This document shows, in pieces, positions 7,389 to 15,012 of a DNA stretch of 28,909 nt (position 1 is its first letter; the number at the start of each line of letters is the position of its first letter). Source of the DNA: Xanthobacteraceae bacterium (GTDB taxonomy: Bacteria > Pseudomonadota > Alphaproteobacteria > Rhizobiales > Xanthobacteraceae). The stretch is from positions 1-28,909 of the forward strand of contig JASHYD010001110.1 in the NCBI GenBank assembly GCA_030043175.1, in the 5' to 3' direction. The notes under the pieces were generated by a model. The model saw nothing but the letters and a program-made list of their open reading frames with translations. It made no database searches and had not been told where the DNA came from. Position numbers and translations under genes: made by a program.

Positions 7389-8819
7389 TCACCCCCCGTT
7401 ATGCCGGTGATAGACGTCATCGAGCCGCACGATGTCATCCTCGCCCAGATAGCTGCCCACCTGCACCTCGATCAACTCCAACGGGATTTTTCCCGGATTG
7501 GCGAGGCGATGGACTGCACCGATCGGCACGTAGACCGATTCATTTTCGTGGACCAGCCGCACCTCGTCGCCGACCGTGACCTCGGCGACGCCACGCACCA
7601 CGACCCAATGTTCCGAGCGGTGGAAGTGCTTCTGTAACGACAGCCTGCCGCCCGAGTGGACGCAGATTCGCTTGACCTGGTAGCGGGCACCGAGGTCCGC
7701 GGTCTGGTAGAAACCCCAGGGCCGGTAAACGCGCCGGTGCTCCAGCGCCTCGTTGCGGTTGCGGGCCTTTAATCGCTCGACCAGTTCCTTGACGCGCTCC
7801 GCCTCGCGCTTGGCGGCAACCAGCACTGCGTCGGCAGTCGCCACCACTATGATGTCGTTAACGCCGACCACCGTGGTCAAAACGGTCTCTTCGGAGCGAA
7901 TCAGGCTATTGTTGGTATTGAGGACTTCGGCCGGTCCTTCGATCACGTTGCCGGCGGCATCGCGATCCTGCACGTCCCACACGGATTTCCAGTTGCCGAT
8001 ATCGGACCAGCGAAAGCTGACCGGCAGCACGGCCGCGCGCTCGGTGCGCTCCATAACCGCGTAGTCGATCGATTTGCGCGGGGCCTTCGCGAATGGAGCT
8101 TCGCAGAGTCGGTAGAAATCAAGATCAGCGACCAGATGGTCCACTGCGCCCTTGGCGGCTGTCACGATCTCCGGCTCGAAACGGATCAGTTCGCGCAGCA
8201 TGACGTCGGCGCGAAACACGAAGTTTCCGCTGTTCCAGAGGTAGCCCTGCTTGACGTAATCGGCCGCGGTCGCCTCGTCGGGCTTTTCGATGAACGCCGC
8301 AACGTCGCGCACCGCGCTGCCGTTGGCAGGCGGTTTTGCCCTGATGTAGCCGTAGCTCGTGGCCGGATAGGTGGGTTCGACCCCGAAGGTCACGATCGAG
8401 CCAGCTGCCGCAGCCGGCGCGGCGGCGCGGCAGGCCGCTGCAAACGCATCTGTATCCGGAATCAGGTGATCGGCGGCTACTACCAGCAGAATCGCGTTGG
8501 CATCGTTCTTGACGGCAAATTCGGCCGCGGCCGCAATGGCGGCAGCCGAATCCCGACGCAGCGGCTCCAAAATGATCGTCGCAACGACGCCGCGCGCCCG
8601 CGTCTGTTCGGCCACCACGAAGCGGAAATCCGCGTTGCTGACGATGATCGGGGTTGCGAACAGTGGGTTGCCGGTGACCCTGTCGAGCACCTGCTGGAAC
8701 GTCGTAAGGCTGCCGAACAGCGGCACGAAATGCTTTGGCATCTTTTCGCGCGATACCGGCCAGAGCCGCGTTCCGGCGCCTCCGCACAGGATCACCGGGG
8801 TGAGGCGTTGATCGATCAT
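7389..8819 (-). CDS. manC: Mannose-1-phosphate guanylyltransferase / mannose-6-phosphate isomerase (bifunctional ManC/AlgA type)
   Basis: The 476-residue length matches the bifunctional type II enzyme. The N-terminal nucleotidyltransferase has GGAGTRLWPVSREKMPKHF (13-31), the pyrophosphorylase signature, and FIEKPDEA further on. The C-terminal cupin isomerase has RPWGFYQ, then QKHFHRSEHW with metal-ligand candidates His398, His400 and Glu403, and ends GEDDIVRLDDVYHR. Together they convert mannose-6-phosphate/fructose-6-phosphate and GTP to GDP-mannose, the precursor of exopolysaccharide, capsule or O-antigen sugars. No glycosyltransferase, manB or gmd neighbour is present, so it is an isolated copy with convergent and divergent neighbours of unrelated function. 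The start ATG 8819 has only a weak upstream purine stretch. Symbol by family; cpsB and algA are synonyms in other species. Confidence 0.93.
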   Translation of the reverse strand: MIDQRLTPVILCGGAGTRLWPVSREKMPKHFVPLFGSLTTFQQVLDRVTGNPLFATPIIVSNADFRFVVAEQTRARGVVATIILEPLRRDSAAAIAAAAEFAVKNDANAILLVVAADHLIPDTDAFAAACRAAAPAAAAGSIVTFGVEPTYPATSYGYIRAKPPANGSAVRDVAAFIEKPDEATAADYVKQGYLWNSGNFVFRADVMLRELIRFEPEIVTAAKGAVDHLVADLDFYRLCEAPFAKAPRKSIDYAVMERTERAAVLPVSFRWSDIGNWKSVWDVQDRDAAGNVIEGPAEVLNTNNSLIRSEETVLTTVVGVNDIIVVATADAVLVAAKREAERVKELVERLKARNRNEALEHRRVYRPWGFYQTADLGARYQVKRICVHSGGRLSLQKHFHRSEHWVVVRGVAEVTVGDEVRLVHENESVYVPIGAVHRLANPGKIPLELIEVQVGSYLGEDDIVRLDDVYHRHNGG

Positions 8820-9453
8820 CGATATTTCATCTCAAAGGAGTCATCGAACGAACTGAGCGTGCAAAAACGGCTTGTCACGCTTGCCCAGCCCGTCAGTGAA
8901 AATGGGCTATCGTCCCGCGCCGACGAGGTAGCGCAAGTTGAGCCGTCGGGCAACAGCCTGTCGCTTCGGGACCGCACCATAACGTGCCGATTAACGATAA
9001 ACGCTGACCGCTGGGTCGGCATCTACGCGGATGCGCACTCATCGCCGGTCACGTGAGATCGTTTCGACGACCAAAAAGCGCGACGTGCCCCGGCATTCAT
9101 GCCGGCGGGTTGGAGCGCATCGATGATGACGGCTGAAATCGGCTGTAAAGCTTCAGCTGGTCCAAAACCGAGAGCTCGTTTTCGATCCGGCGGTCGTCGC
9201 CGGGCTTGCGGTGATGCCGATTGTGACAGCACGAGCAAGCACAACCGGGTGGCCCCGACACCTCTGCCGCGACCCGGCGGAACGGCAACTTTCCATGACT
9301 CGAATCCTATCAACCGCCGTGCAGCCGGTCCGGCGGGGTGTTGGCACCGAAATAGTGTCACGCTAATGAGGACATGCTCGAATGAAGTTAGAAACACGGA
9401 TGCTGAAGCCGACAGCGGCTTTCGGTGCACGACAGAACAGGGAAAGCGTCCTC
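8820..9453. other. 634-bp divergent intergenic region with a dispersed repeat copy
   Basis: It lies between the divergent manC and VOC genes and should hold both promoters. A minus-strand frame (9023-9430) is open but has no recognisable family or start signal. Bases 9068-9122 are related in inverted orientation to 19436-19480. The same place includes a seven-bp palindrome (CCGGCAT/ATGCCGG). Nothing else recognisable was seen. Confidence 0.45.
9068..9122 (-). repeat. Dispersed repeat, copy A (inverted relative to copy B at 19436)
   Basis: Read on the minus strand this stretch contains, in order, CGATGCGCTCCAA, CGGCATGAATG and GCGCTTTTTGGTCG. The same three blocks occur in the same order on the plus strand at 19436-19480, with an extra 11-12 bases here between the second and third. 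Both copies lie outside supported genes. It may be a small dispersed element or the remnant of a duplicated gene end. Confidence 0.6.
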
Positions 9454-9834
9454 ATGTCCAGAATTCGTCATATCGCCATCATCGTTCCTGATGCCGAGGA
9501 GGCAGCGAAGTTCTACGAAAAGGCGCTCGGATTGAATCGCGTCGGCACCGCGCGCCGTGGCATCTACCTGTCGGATGGCGTCGTCAACATCGCGCTGCTC
9601 AAGAAGGAGCACGAAAACGAGAAGCTCGGCCTTTACCATTTTGGCGTATGGGTCGACGACCTCGATGCGGCCGAGAAGCAGGTGGTCGATGCGGGCGGTA
9701 CCTATCTCACCGGCCGGCCGACATCGCCGAATTCGTTCTACGAAGCGAAATACCAGGACCCCAATGGCGTCGTATTTGACCTCACCCATGCCGGCTGGGC
9801 GGGCGCAACCAAGGATGTCGTCGCAAAACCCTAG
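9454..9834 (+). CDS. VOC-family (glyoxalase/dioxygenase fold) protein
   Basis: The 126-residue product has the length and pattern of a single vicinal-oxygen-chelate module pair: RIRHIAIIVPDAEEAAKFY at the N-terminus with likely metal ligand His6, YHFGVWVDDLDAAEKQV in the middle with His62, and the closing YQDPNGVVFDL with acidic Asp109 where family members carry a Glu or Asp. Such proteins are metal-dependent lyases, epimerases, dioxygenases or resistance proteins; methylmalonyl-CoA epimerase and glyoxalase I are relatives. The substrate is unknown. ATG 9454 is preceded by AGGGAAAG at a suitable distance, so the longer frame starting at 9382 is not used. It lies upstream of the FAD monooxygenase on the same strand, with a 265-base gap. 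Confidence 0.88.
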   Translation: MSRIRHIAIIVPDAEEAAKFYEKALGLNRVGTARRGIYLSDGVVNIALLKKEHENEKLGLYHFGVWVDDLDAAEKQVVDAGGTYLTGRPTSPNSFYEAKYQDPNGVVFDLTHAGWAGATKDVVAKP

Positions 9835-10099
9835 TCGCTCGCTGCTGCTCGTCTTAGCAGTTGGCCACCGTGAAAAAGCGATGACAGCGGATTCGCGCCG
9901 ACCTAAGGATGGTGGCGCCCGTTGGAGTCGCTTGCTTGCCGGCGGACGAATGAACGGTCGGTGGCGCCGTCGCCCATCGGCTGTTGCCAATGGGAGGTTC
10001 TTTAGTGCCGATCAAATCCGAGATCGGCTGCCCAGACCGGGCGACCCGCCGGCTCGCCGCTGCACGGACCGGGCGCGATCAGACAGCCGTCGTTGATTT

Positions 10100-11320
10100 A
10101 TGAGTCATCCGTCTCAGCGTGTCATTGTCATCGGGGCCGGTCCGGTCGGCCTTTGCTTGTCGCTGGCGCTCGCCCAGGAGGGCGTGCCGGTTACCGTCAT
10201 CGAAGCGCTGGGGGAAGACAATTTCCTCGAGCAGGTGCCGCGGGCCGGCACCAATCATCCGGCCACACTAGAGATGTACGATCGGATCGGGCTTTACCGC
10301 AGGCTCGAGCCGCGCGGCATCATCGCGCCGGTGTTTCATTATTGGGATCGCGCGGCCAACGAATTGATCGCGGCGTTCGACCACATCCATCTCAAAGACG
10401 ATACTCGCTTTCCCTACGTGCTCCAGTGCGAGCGCATCAAGATCGTCGAGGAAGCGCTCAAGATGGCGAAGGCGCATTCTGAGATCGACGTGCGCCTGTC
10501 GACCAGCTTCACGCATTTCGCGCAGAATGGTTCGGGCGTCGTCGCGCATGTCGTCAACGCAGCCGGCGAGAGCGAAAGCATCGCGGGCGTCTACCTGGTC
10601 AGCGCCGAGGGTGCGCGCAGCGTGGTGCGCAAAGACCTCGACATCGAGTTTGAGGGCTTCACCTATTCGGACCTCACCTTGAACATTGAGGTCGCCTACG
10701 ACTTCCGCCGCCACGGCTATGCCGAGCGCAACTACATTTCGGACCCGGTCGAATGGTCAAACCTGTTCCATTGGAAGGGTCCGCCCGATCGCTGGCGCGT
10801 GCATTTCCCGGTAGCTTCTACCGAGGACGAGAAGGCCGTTTGCCGTCCTGAGGCTCTGCAGGCGCGCCTCCAACGCTTCCTGCCGACTGGCCGGGACTTT
10901 GATATCGTGGCCACCAATCTCTACACCGTGCACCAGCGGGTGGCGAAGAAGTTTCGGGTCGGCCGGGCAATCCTGGCGGGTGACGCCGCCCATGTGAACA
11001 GCCCGATCGGGGCCATGGGAATGAACAGCGGCGTCCACGACGCTTTCAACCTCGCTGACAAGCTCATCAACATCTTGCGTGGCAAACAAGGCGAGGAAAT
11101 TCTCGACCGCTACGAACGGCAGCGGCGTCACGTCGCGATTCAACACACCCAGGCGCAAACCATGCGAAACAAGCGGCTGCTCGCCGAGAGGGACCCGGCG
11201 GTGCGCAAACGCAATCAAGACGAGTTGCGCCGCACCGCCGAGAACCCGGCGCGGGCGCGGGCATTCCTGCTGCGCGCTTCGCTCATCGACAGCCTGCGCG
11301 AGGCGGAACAGATCGGATAA
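10100..11320 (+). CDS. FAD-dependent aromatic-type monooxygenase (PHBH/TfdB-like)
   Basis: The 406-residue product has the group A flavoprotein monooxygenase layout: GAGPVGLCLS (12-21) for ADP binding, EALGEDNFLEQVPRAGTNHPATLEM reading into the substrate domain, a variant of the DG motif (SAEGARSVVRK, 168-178) and the GD motif ILAGDAAHVNSPIGAMGMNSG (291-311). It lacks the C-terminal thioredoxin-like domain of PheA/TfdB phenol hydroxylases. The family uses NAD(P)H and O2 to hydroxylate phenolic or related aromatic substrates. In the DG motif the usual Gly-Ala-Asp-Gly is Ser-Ala-Glu-Gly, which could change NAD(P)H handling. The C-terminal 50 residues are an Arg-rich helix. No clear Shine-Dalgarno precedes ATG 10100. 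The downstream CMD/binding-protein operon on the same strand could act on or import related compounds. Confidence 0.88.
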   Translation: MSHPSQRVIVIGAGPVGLCLSLALAQEGVPVTVIEALGEDNFLEQVPRAGTNHPATLEMYDRIGLYRRLEPRGIIAPVFHYWDRAANELIAAFDHIHLKDDTRFPYVLQCERIKIVEEALKMAKAHSEIDVRLSTSFTHFAQNGSGVVAHVVNAAGESESIAGVYLVSAEGARSVVRKDLDIEFEGFTYSDLTLNIEVAYDFRRHGYAERNYISDPVEWSNLFHWKGPPDRWRVHFPVASTEDEKAVCRPEALQARLQRFLPTGRDFDIVATNLYTVHQRVAKKFRVGRAILAGDAAHVNSPIGAMGMNSGVHDAFNLADKLINILRGKQGEEILDRYERQRRHVAIQHTQAQTMRNKRLLAERDPAVRKRNQDELRRTAENPARARAFLLRASLIDSLREAEQIG

Positions 11321-11608
11321 CATGCTTTCGCCACCCGCAACCAACTGCCGGCGCGCGGCGCGATTCGTGTGTCGGGGTGTACGGGCCGCAGCAGCGTACT
11401 GCGAAAAGCCGGCATCCGGGGCAGCATTGCTTCCTTCCCGGCTACCGGTCGTCATCATTCTACAGTCGCGGAGAAGAGGCCAGGACTCGGCGCGATCAGC
11501 CGGCCTTGTCGCGACGCGCATCTACCCCCGTCCATTATTATGCGTTTATGCGCTGGCGTGACCAGCCGGCTTCGAATAGGCTCTCACCAACATTCGGGAG
11601 GACCGGCC

Positions 11609-12265
11609 ATGGCCGCGAGTAGCACAAAGCTGTTGATTGCCGGCATCATCGGCGCGGTGGCCGGCGCTGCCGTCGTCGCCACCGCAGCGCCGGAATTCAA
11701 CACTCGCGGTAACCGCTTCAGGCCGCTGAGCTACGGCGAACTTACCGCCGAGCAGCGGGCTTATGCGGACCGGGAGATCGCGGCGGGCCGCAAGCCGGAG
11801 ACCGGCCCGTTCAATATCTATCTGCGCACTCCAGAAATGGCGGAATTGTCGCGACCGTTGAGTGATTACTTGCGCTTCAAGGCGCCGACGCCCCGCAAGC
11901 TCAAGGAAATCGCCATCATGCTGACGGCCCGGTACTGGGGCGGGCAGTACGTATGGTATTCGCACCGCCAGCAGGCGCTCGATGCCGGCCTGACCCCGGC
12001 TTTCATTGCCGCCCTCGCGGCCGGCGAACGGCCGGCCAGCATGTCCGCGGACGAAGCCACGACCTATGACTTCGTCACCCAGCTTCTCACCACCCGGCAG
12101 GCGAGCGATACCAATTTCCGGGCCATGACGGCGCTCGTCGGCGAACGCGGCATCGTCGAATTGGTCGCCCTGATGGGCCAATATACCGGTCTTACCTTGC
12201 TATTCGTGGTCGACCGCTACCCGGTGCCGGCGGGCGCGCCGGACGAAGTCAACAGGCCGATGTGA
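11609..12265 (+). CDS. Exported or membrane-anchored carboxymuconolactone decarboxylase-like protein
   Basis: From ATG 11609 the product is 218 residues; GGGAGGA lies seven bases upstream. Residues 7-27 are a hydrophobic, Gly/Ala-rich signal peptide or anchor ending ATAAPEF, unusual for the normally cytosolic CMD family. The remainder matches the cysteine-less CMD protein at 3682-4236: LKEIAIMLTARYWGGQYVWYSHR aligns with its ELAVLLVARFW...H region, and GLTP...ERPASMSADEATTYDFVTQLL aligns with GLDP...TRPAKLSPDETLVYDLVTELL. His119 is kept, but the equivalents of His81 and Glu83 are Gln113 and Val115, so catalysis may differ or be lost. It is the first of three closely spaced genes, with a 17-base gap before the ModA-like gene. 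The function is not known; periplasmic location is inferred from the N-terminus. Confidence 0.85.
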   Translation: MAASSTKLLIAGIIGAVAGAAVVATAAPEFNTRGNRFRPLSYGELTAEQRAYADREIAAGRKPETGPFNIYLRTPEMAELSRPLSDYLRFKAPTPRKLKEIAIMLTARYWGGQYVWYSHRQQALDAGLTPAFIAALAAGERPASMSADEATTYDFVTQLLTTRQASDTNFRAMTALVGERGIVELVALMGQYTGLTLLFVVDRYPVPAGAPDEVNRPM

Positions 12266-12282
12266 CGATTGGAGGAAGCATG

Positions 12283-13047
12283 ATGAGGAATGGGTTGCCG
12301 CCCGCGGGCATCGCCGGTGCCCTGGCTGCGCTGGTCATCTGGTTCGCAATGCCCGCGCAGGCGGCTGAAATCACCGTCTTGGCCGGCATGGGCGTGATAT
12401 CTGGCGTAAGCGACCTTGCGCCGGCCTACGAAAAGCTGACCGGCCATACCGTCACGGTGAAATTCGAGCAGGCCGCCGCCTTGAACGCGATGATCAATTC
12501 CGGCGCGCAGGCCGACATTGCCGCGCTGCAACCCGAGCAGGTCGACAACTTCATCAAGCAGGGCAAGATGGTGCCCGGCACCAAGACTAATTTCGCACAA
12601 GCTGGCGTGGGCGTTGCTGTCAAGACGGGGAGCCCGAGACCCGACATCAGCACCGCAGAGGCATTTAAAAGCGCAATGATCAGCGCCAAGTCGATTGGCT
12701 ATTCGCAGGCTGGCAGCGGCCTCATCGCCGCGAAGGTGATGGAGCAGCTCGGCATTGCCGACCAGTTAAAGCCCAAGACCAAGTTCATCAACGGACTTCC
12801 GGTCGCCGAAGCGGTGGCGAAAGGCGAGGTTGAAATCGGGCTGCAGCAGATCAACGTCATCATCCCGGTCGAAGGCGCAGACTACATCGGCCCGCTGCCG
12901 AAGGAGTTGCAGGACACGGTCCGGTTCTCTGGCGGCGTACTGACGGTATCGAAGCAAAAGGAGCTGGCGCGAGCTTTCCTCAATTTCATCGTCTCTGCTG
13001 ATGCCGGCCCCCTGCTGCGGCGAAGCGCGATGGAGCCCTGGCATTGA
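12283..13047 (+). CDS. ModA-like periplasmic substrate-binding protein (type 2 PBP)
   Basis: Taking the second of two adjacent ATG codons (12283, six bases after GGAGGA) the product is 254 residues; ATG 12280 and GTG 12262 are alternatives. Residues about 6-27 form a signal peptide ending AQAAE. The mature protein starts ITVLAGMGVISGVSDLAPAYE and has the alternating pattern of molybdate-binding-protein-like periplasmic proteins, with SIGYSQAGSGL and GEVEIGLQQINVIIPVEG as hinge and pocket segments. True ModA proteins bind molybdate or tungstate for ModBC, but no ModB or ModC gene is present and many such orphan receptors in this group probably bind organic acids. The gene sits between the exported CMD-like gene and the exported DLSGQW gene, separated by 17 bases on each side, so the three are probably co-transcribed and all act in the periplasm. 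Confidence 0.85.
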   Translation: MRNGLPPAGIAGALAALVIWFAMPAQAAEITVLAGMGVISGVSDLAPAYEKLTGHTVTVKFEQAAALNAMINSGAQADIAALQPEQVDNFIKQGKMVPGTKTNFAQAGVGVAVKTGSPRPDISTAEAFKSAMISAKSIGYSQAGSGLIAAKVMEQLGIADQLKPKTKFINGLPVAEAVAKGEVEIGLQQINVIIPVEGADYIGPLPKELQDTVRFSGGVLTVSKQKELARAFLNFIVSADAGPLLRRSAMEPWH

Positions 13048-13063
13048 ATCAAAGAGGGACGCT

Positions 13064-13927
13064 ATGGGTCAGCGAAACTTCATCGCCGCCGGTGTTTTTG
13101 CGGCCCTATTGGCCGCCTCAACGGTAGCCCAAGCCTTCGACGATGCACAATACCCCGATCTCAGCGGCCAGTGGGTCGCGGTTCGCCTTCCGGGAGTCAG
13201 AGGCCAACCGGCCTTTGATCCGACCAAGCCTTGGGGCCTCGGACAACAAGCTCCGCTGACACCCGAGTACCAGAAGGTTCTGGAAGCAAGCATCGCGGAT
13301 CAAGCGAGCGGCGGTCAGGGCAATTGGCACACCGGCGCCGAGTGCCTGCCGCCCGGCATGCCGGCGATGATGACGCTCTACCGGCCGATGGAGATCGTCG
13401 TGCTGCCGGAAACGACCTATATCCTGGTCGATCATGTGATCGACTCCCATCGGCGGATCTACACCGATGGCCGCGATTGGCCGAACACCGTCGAGCCGAG
13501 CTTCATGGGCTATTCGATCGGCAAATGGATCGATGAGAAGGGCGACGGCAAATTCACGGTGTTGGAGGTCGAGACTCGTCACTTTAAGGGGCCACGCCCG
13601 CTTGATCCGGCCGGCATGCCGACCCATACGGATAACCAGTCGATCGTCAAGGAGCGCCTGTTCCTCGACAGGGACAATCCCGCGCTGCTGCACGACGAGA
13701 TCACCCTGGAGGATCATGCCTTTACGCGTCCGTGGACCGTGCTCAAGACGTACCGCCGCACGCCAAACCGATCCCCGGATTGGCCCGAAGACGCTTGCTC
13801 CAGCGACAACGAGCTGATCAAGATCGGTAGCGAGACCTATTATCGGGGCGCCGACGGCAACCTGATGCCCACACGCAAGGACCAACCGCCCCCCGATTTG
13901 CGCTATTTCACGACATCGCGGAAATAG
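13064..13927 (+). CDS. Exported DLSGQW-motif protein of unknown function
   Basis: ATG 13064 is preceded by GAGGGA and gives 287 residues with a signal peptide (residues 5-24, AQA cleavage). The mature N-terminus has PDLSGQW (31-37), followed by a beta-rich body with RPMEIVVLPETTYILVDH, a Gly/Trp-containing strand pattern GYSIGKWID, ETRHFKGPRPLD, and near the C-terminus TLEDHAFTRPWTVLKTYRR. The same order (DLxGxW start, IVxxP strand, G..GxW hairpin, xIEDPxxxTRPWT end) occurs in the protein at 20903-22138, so the two are paralogues of one family. The family is common in alphaproteobacteria and acidobacteria as secreted proteins without assigned activity. The last gene of the three-gene cluster with the CMD-like and ModA-like genes. 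The fold is probably a lipocalin-like beta barrel or sandwich, which is inference. Confidence 0.75.
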   Translation: MGQRNFIAAGVFAALLAASTVAQAFDDAQYPDLSGQWVAVRLPGVRGQPAFDPTKPWGLGQQAPLTPEYQKVLEASIADQASGGQGNWHTGAECLPPGMPAMMTLYRPMEIVVLPETTYILVDHVIDSHRRIYTDGRDWPNTVEPSFMGYSIGKWIDEKGDGKFTVLEVETRHFKGPRPLDPAGMPTHTDNQSIVKERLFLDRDNPALLHDEITLEDHAFTRPWTVLKTYRRTPNRSPDWPEDACSSDNELIKIGSETYYRGADGNLMPTRKDQPPPDLRYFTTSRK

Positions 13928-14348
13928 AGGCGAGCTCCGGTCACGCTGAATTCACTTATCTGCGCCGAGCGGACGCCGATGCAAGTCGGCGGGGGAATGC
14001 GCGCGCGACTTGATCTATGCTTTCCTTGGACAAGTTCGTTGCGTGCCGATGCCAGTCTGAAGGCATCGCAGATCGCGATGTCGGGATGCCCCTTGGAACT
14101 ATGGCCGGCCCCGTTGCCGAATATCAGAGCGGAATCGCATCGACCCGCAGTACCGCCAATGGCCGACCCGGTCCGGCTGGAATGGACGGGTCAGGATGGC
14201 CCGCGCGCTGCTGATATGGGTAACGCCATCGACGCCAAAGGGGCGATCGGGATACCTAAGCGGCGGAGGCGACCACAAGGATCGCCCCCGCAGCCGGGAT
14301 AGTTCCGGGATAGTTGGCGGCAGCCGCGGGAGGAAGCCACAGGTTCGA
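13928..14348. other. 421-bp convergent intergenic region
   Basis: It separates the end of the DLSGQW gene from the end of the frameshifted gene. No supported coding frame, RNA gene or clear terminator was found; open frames on both strands are short and shadow-like. A functional terminator is expected for both transcription units but no stem with a T run is evident. Confidence 0.4.
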
Positions 14349-14884
14349 TTACGGCACGAGCCCGTCGCGGCCGACATTGATACGAGCGGCGGAAAAAGTT
14401 CCATCCGGCTTCTTGGTCGCGGCCGCAATGTTGATGGCGGCGCCTGGCTTGAGCTCGCTCTTGTCGCCGACTTCATATCGAACGATCGGAACGGTCGGCC
14501 CGACGATGATCTTCTTCTCCCCGTCCTTGTATTTCACGGTGATCACCGGACCGTCGACGCTGCTCATCGACTCGGCGAAGACGTGCACCTCGACCGCCTT
14601 CTGGGTACCGTCCGGTTGCGGCATCGCGCCACTGCCGATGTAGGAGCCTTCCTTGATGTCAGCGACTGACGCTTTCAATACGCCGACCACGACAGCATTG
14701 TCGGTGAGCGCCACAGTCACGGGGACACCGCCACTCGAGGATTTGATCAGAGCAGCGTATTGCCGTCGACCTTCTCGATCATGCCGCGCACGCGCTGCGC
14801 TTGCTGCGCTTGCTGCGCCGAGGCGACAGTGACCAAGGCCGCTGTGACGAATGCGGCGGTGGTCAAAATCCGCATCGTGTTCAT
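14349..14884 (-). pseudogene. Frameshifted gene for a small exported protein (two frames, break near 14750)
   Basis: The N-terminal frame starts at ATG 14884 after a strong GGGAGGA. It encodes a signal peptide, a QAQQAQQAQ repeat after the cleavage site, and RVRGMIEKVDGNTLL, then stops at 14747. The C-terminal frame continues the same protein: KSSSGGVPVTVALTDNAVVVGVLKASVADIKEGSYIG, MPQPDGTQKAVEVHVFAES, KYKDGEKKIIVGPTVPIV and GDKSELKPGA, ending at 14349. Joining needs a one-base shift back (or removal of two bases) at CTGCTCTGATC, giving a protein of about 178 residues. The joined product resembles a rhizobial family of small secreted proteins with KVDGNTL and DGEKKI repeats, function unknown. 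The site is not a typical slippery heptamer, so a real indel or a sequencing error is more likely than programmed frameshifting. Confidence 0.75.
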
Positions 14885-15012
14885 GTGAATCCTCCCAAGG
14901 ATGTTAGCGCGCGCGGAGAATACACCGGCCGAAAGCCAAAGCGAAGGCGCCTTTCCTGATGGACCATTCGCTGCTCGCCCAACCGCGGTTGAACGCGACA
15001 AAACAAGATAAA

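Noticed and set aside
12262..12282. GTG 12262 as start of the ModA-like gene, overlapping the CMD stop
   Set aside because: A GGAGGA lies just after it and before two ATG codons at 12280 and 12283, which fits initiation at the ATGs better.
14745..14755. Programmed +1 frameshift of the RF2 type (CTC followed by TGA)
   Set aside because: The downstream frame is reached by a shift of minus one (or plus two), not plus one, and no slippery heptamer or Shine-Dalgarno-like stimulator is present.
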